Source: Chloroflexota bacterium
Lineage (GTDB): Bacteria > Chloroflexota > Chloroflexia > Thermomicrobiales > UBA6265
Direction of reading: 5' to 3'
Assembly: GCA_023392645.1 (NCBI GenBank)
Contig: JAEVYR010000596.1
Location: 1 to 14,298, forward strand
DNA length: 14,298 nt
Part shown: positions 12,871 through 14,298 of the stretch, piece by piece
Layout: every line of letters begins with the position of its first letter
Numbering within the stretch: position 1 is the first letter of the stretch
Position numbers and translations under genes: made by a program
Notes under the pieces: generated by a model
The model's input: the letters and a program-made list of their open reading frames with translations, nothing else
Told to the model about the DNA's origin: nothing
Databases searched by the model: none

Positions 12871-14262
12871 ATGTCGAAGGATCGTTCCGCGCAGCTCATC
12901 GCCGAAGCGACGGCGATGAAATATTCCCGCCGCACCGTTTTGGCACGAGGATCCGCGCTCGGCCTGTCGGCGGCAGCCCTCGGCACTGTGCTGGGCGCCA
13001 CCGGTCACGCCGTGGCCGCGCCGAATCGCGCCCCGGCGTTCCTGCAGGGCGGCAGCCTCAACATGCTGATGAGCACCGCGTTCGTGCCCGCCGCGCAGGA
13101 TCTCTTCGCGGAGCAGGCAAAGACCTGGGGTGAGGACAACAGCGTCGACGTGACCGTCGACTTCATCAACTGGCCGGATCTCCAGCCGCGTACCACGTCG
13201 GCCGTGCAGGCGGGCGACGGTCCCGACATCGTCGAAATGTGGGACACGATCCCCTACCTGTTCTCGGAGAGCCTGGTCGACCTGTCCGACCTCGCCGCCA
13301 CGGCGGAAGAGGTCCAGGGCGGCTACTACGACTGGGTCACCAAGACCGCGTCCGTCGACGGCGCGTGGAAGTCGATCCCGCACGGTAACTCGGCCTCGGT
13401 GGTGGCCTTCCGGGCGAGCTACTTCGAGGAAGCCGGTATCGCCGACGCCGCCAACAACTTCCCCAAGACCTGGGATGAGCTCTTCGAGGTCGGCAAGGTC
13501 CTCAAGCAGGAGATCGGCAAGCCGCTGGGGCAGGCGCTCGGCCAGAGCCTCGGTGACCCTCCGGGCTTCGCCTACCCGTACATGTGGGCGTGGGGCTCGC
13601 AGGAGGTCGAGGAGGACGGCAAGACGCTCGCCTTCGACACCGACCAGTTCCGCGAGGGCCTGGAGAAGTTCGTCCAGGGCTGGAAGGACGCGTTCGACGA
13701 GACCGGGCTCGGCTGGGACGACTCGACGAACAACAGCGCCTACCTCTCCGACCAGATCTCGGCCACCCAGAATGGCACCAGCATCTACATCGCCGCCAGC
13801 GACAAGGACGGCGAGAATTACCAGCCGGAGATCGCCGAGGACACCTTCCACGCGACCCTGCCGGCCGGCCCCGCGGGCCAGTTCGCCTCGCTGGGCAGCC
13901 GCTCGATTGGGGTGATGGACTACTCGAAGAACCAGGACGAGGCGAAGGCGTTCCTCGAGTGGTGGTTCTCGGCCGAACCGTTCCAGGCGTGGCTGGAGGC
14001 CTACGAAGGCTACATCCTGCCTCCGGGCCCGACGTTCACCGACCTCGGCATCTACACCGAGGATCCCAAGCTGGCGCCGTACATCGCGGTGCCGGAAATC
14101 GCCCGCAACAAGGGATACGCCGGCCCCGGCAACCTGAAGGCGGCGCAGGTGTCGTCGCAGTACGTGATCGTCAACACGTTTGCCGAAGCCGTCCAGAGCG
14201 GCGACGCGGGCGCGGCGATCGACACTGCCAAGGCGCACCTGGAGCGGATCTACAACCGCTAG
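12871..14262 (+). CDS. Tat-exported extracellular sugar-binding protein (ABC transporter, UgpB/MalE-type family 1)
   Basis: Substrate-binding component of a carbohydrate ABC importer, 463 residues, acting outside the cytoplasmic membrane. The ATG at 12871 has AGAAGGG six bases upstream; a GTG at 12850 is in frame but less well placed. Residues 1-50 are a Tat leader: YSRRTVLARG with Arg20-Arg21, then a hydrophobic stretch to AVAAP. There is no lipobox cysteine, so it is apparently not a lipoprotein; how it stays near the membrane is unclear. The mature part is a family 1 solute-binding fold: LNMLMST, VDVTVDFINWPDLQPRTTSA (93-112), AGDGPDIVEMWD (114-125), a FPKTWDELFEVGKVLK hinge segment, and SLGSRSIGVMDYSKNQDEAKAFLEW near the end. 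Permease genes probably follow beyond the window. The closing 14275-14289 hairpin (GTGGC/GCCAC) after the stop may balance their expression. The sugar cannot be told. Confidence 0.92.
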   Translation: MSKDRSAQLIAEATAMKYSRRTVLARGSALGLSAAALGTVLGATGHAVAAPNRAPAFLQGGSLNMLMSTAFVPAAQDLFAEQAKTWGEDNSVDVTVDFINWPDLQPRTTSAVQAGDGPDIVEMWDTIPYLFSESLVDLSDLAATAEEVQGGYYDWVTKTASVDGAWKSIPHGNSASVVAFRASYFEEAGIADAANNFPKTWDELFEVGKVLKQEIGKPLGQALGQSLGDPPGFAYPYMWAWGSQEVEEDGKTLAFDTDQFREGLEKFVQGWKDAFDETGLGWDDSTNNSAYLSDQISATQNGTSIYIAASDKDGENYQPEIAEDTFHATLPAGPAGQFASLGSRSIGVMDYSKNQDEAKAFLEWWFSAEPFQAWLEAYEGYILPPGPTFTDLGIYTEDPKLAPYIAVPEIARNKGYAGPGNLKAAQVSSQYVIVNTFAEAVQSGDAGAAIDTAKAHLERIYNR

Positions 14263-14298
14263 CCATTCGCGCCAGTGGCATCTCGCCACGGCCACGAC

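Noticed and set aside
12826..14295. 489-codon minus-strand open frame opposite the binding-protein gene
   Set aside because: It is fully antisense to an unmistakable solute-binding protein; long shadow frames are expected at this GC content.
1..14298. CRISPR arrays, insertion sequences, tRNA or rRNA genes
   Set aside because: I found no regularly spaced repeats, transposase-like proteins, terminal inverted repeats or tRNA-like cloverleaf sequences in the window.

Overview
The window is high-GC, densely coded bacterial DNA and most resembles a Chloroflexota genome of the Thermomicrobia / Sphaerobacter type. I infer this from the style of the Tat-exported sugar-binding protein leader, the ribosomal gene set and the general codon use. 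No rRNA or tRNA is present to confirm it.

Layout. (1) 1-1476: the 3' part of a glycerol-3-phosphate dehydrogenase gene (glpD), cut by the window edge. (2) 1626-1856: a small ORF whose N-terminus resembles the Tat leader of the solute-binding protein at the far end of the window, possibly a decayed copy. (3) 1897-2101: a GC-rich stretch with many potential hairpins ahead of the ribosomal genes. (4) 2128-3399: rpsP-khpA-rimM, tightly coupled; the usual trmD does not follow, and a hairpin-rich gap lies there instead. (5) 3665-5647, minus strand: a TSUP-family permease, a DUF1634 membrane protein and an MTA/SAH-nucleosidase-like enzyme, read in that order as one operon. (6) 5727-10447, plus strand: a promoter, a cobalamin riboswitch with terminator-like hairpin, and a four-gene operon. 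(7) 10474-12454, minus strand: a GH32/GH68-like five-bladed propeller glycosidase and an HpcH/HpaI-type aldolase. (8) 12705-14262, plus strand: a good promoter and a Tat-exported extracellular sugar-binding protein that probably opens an ABC sugar-transport operon.

The most interesting part is the riboswitch operon. Its first gene encodes a secreted alpha/alpha-toroid protein like the alpha domain of animal intrinsic factor / transcobalamin. Its second encodes a secreted, membrane-anchored protein with a DUF4430-like domain, the bacterial counterpart of the beta domain of the same vitamin carriers. The third and fourth encode an EcfT transmembrane protein and a fused double ABC ATPase. All four lie behind a cobalamin riboswitch, and no recognisable S component or BtuF/BtuC is encoded in the window. 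The simplest reading is a cobalamin (or corrinoid) uptake system in which a two-piece, transcobalamin-like receptor captures the vitamin outside the cell and an ECF-type motor imports it. That reading is inference from fold resemblance and the riboswitch; the ligand has not been shown.

The flanking genes fit a heterotroph using sugars and glycerol phosphate (glpD, glycosidase, aldolase, sugar-binding protein). The TSUP permease and nucleosidase may point to sulfur or nucleoside salvage.
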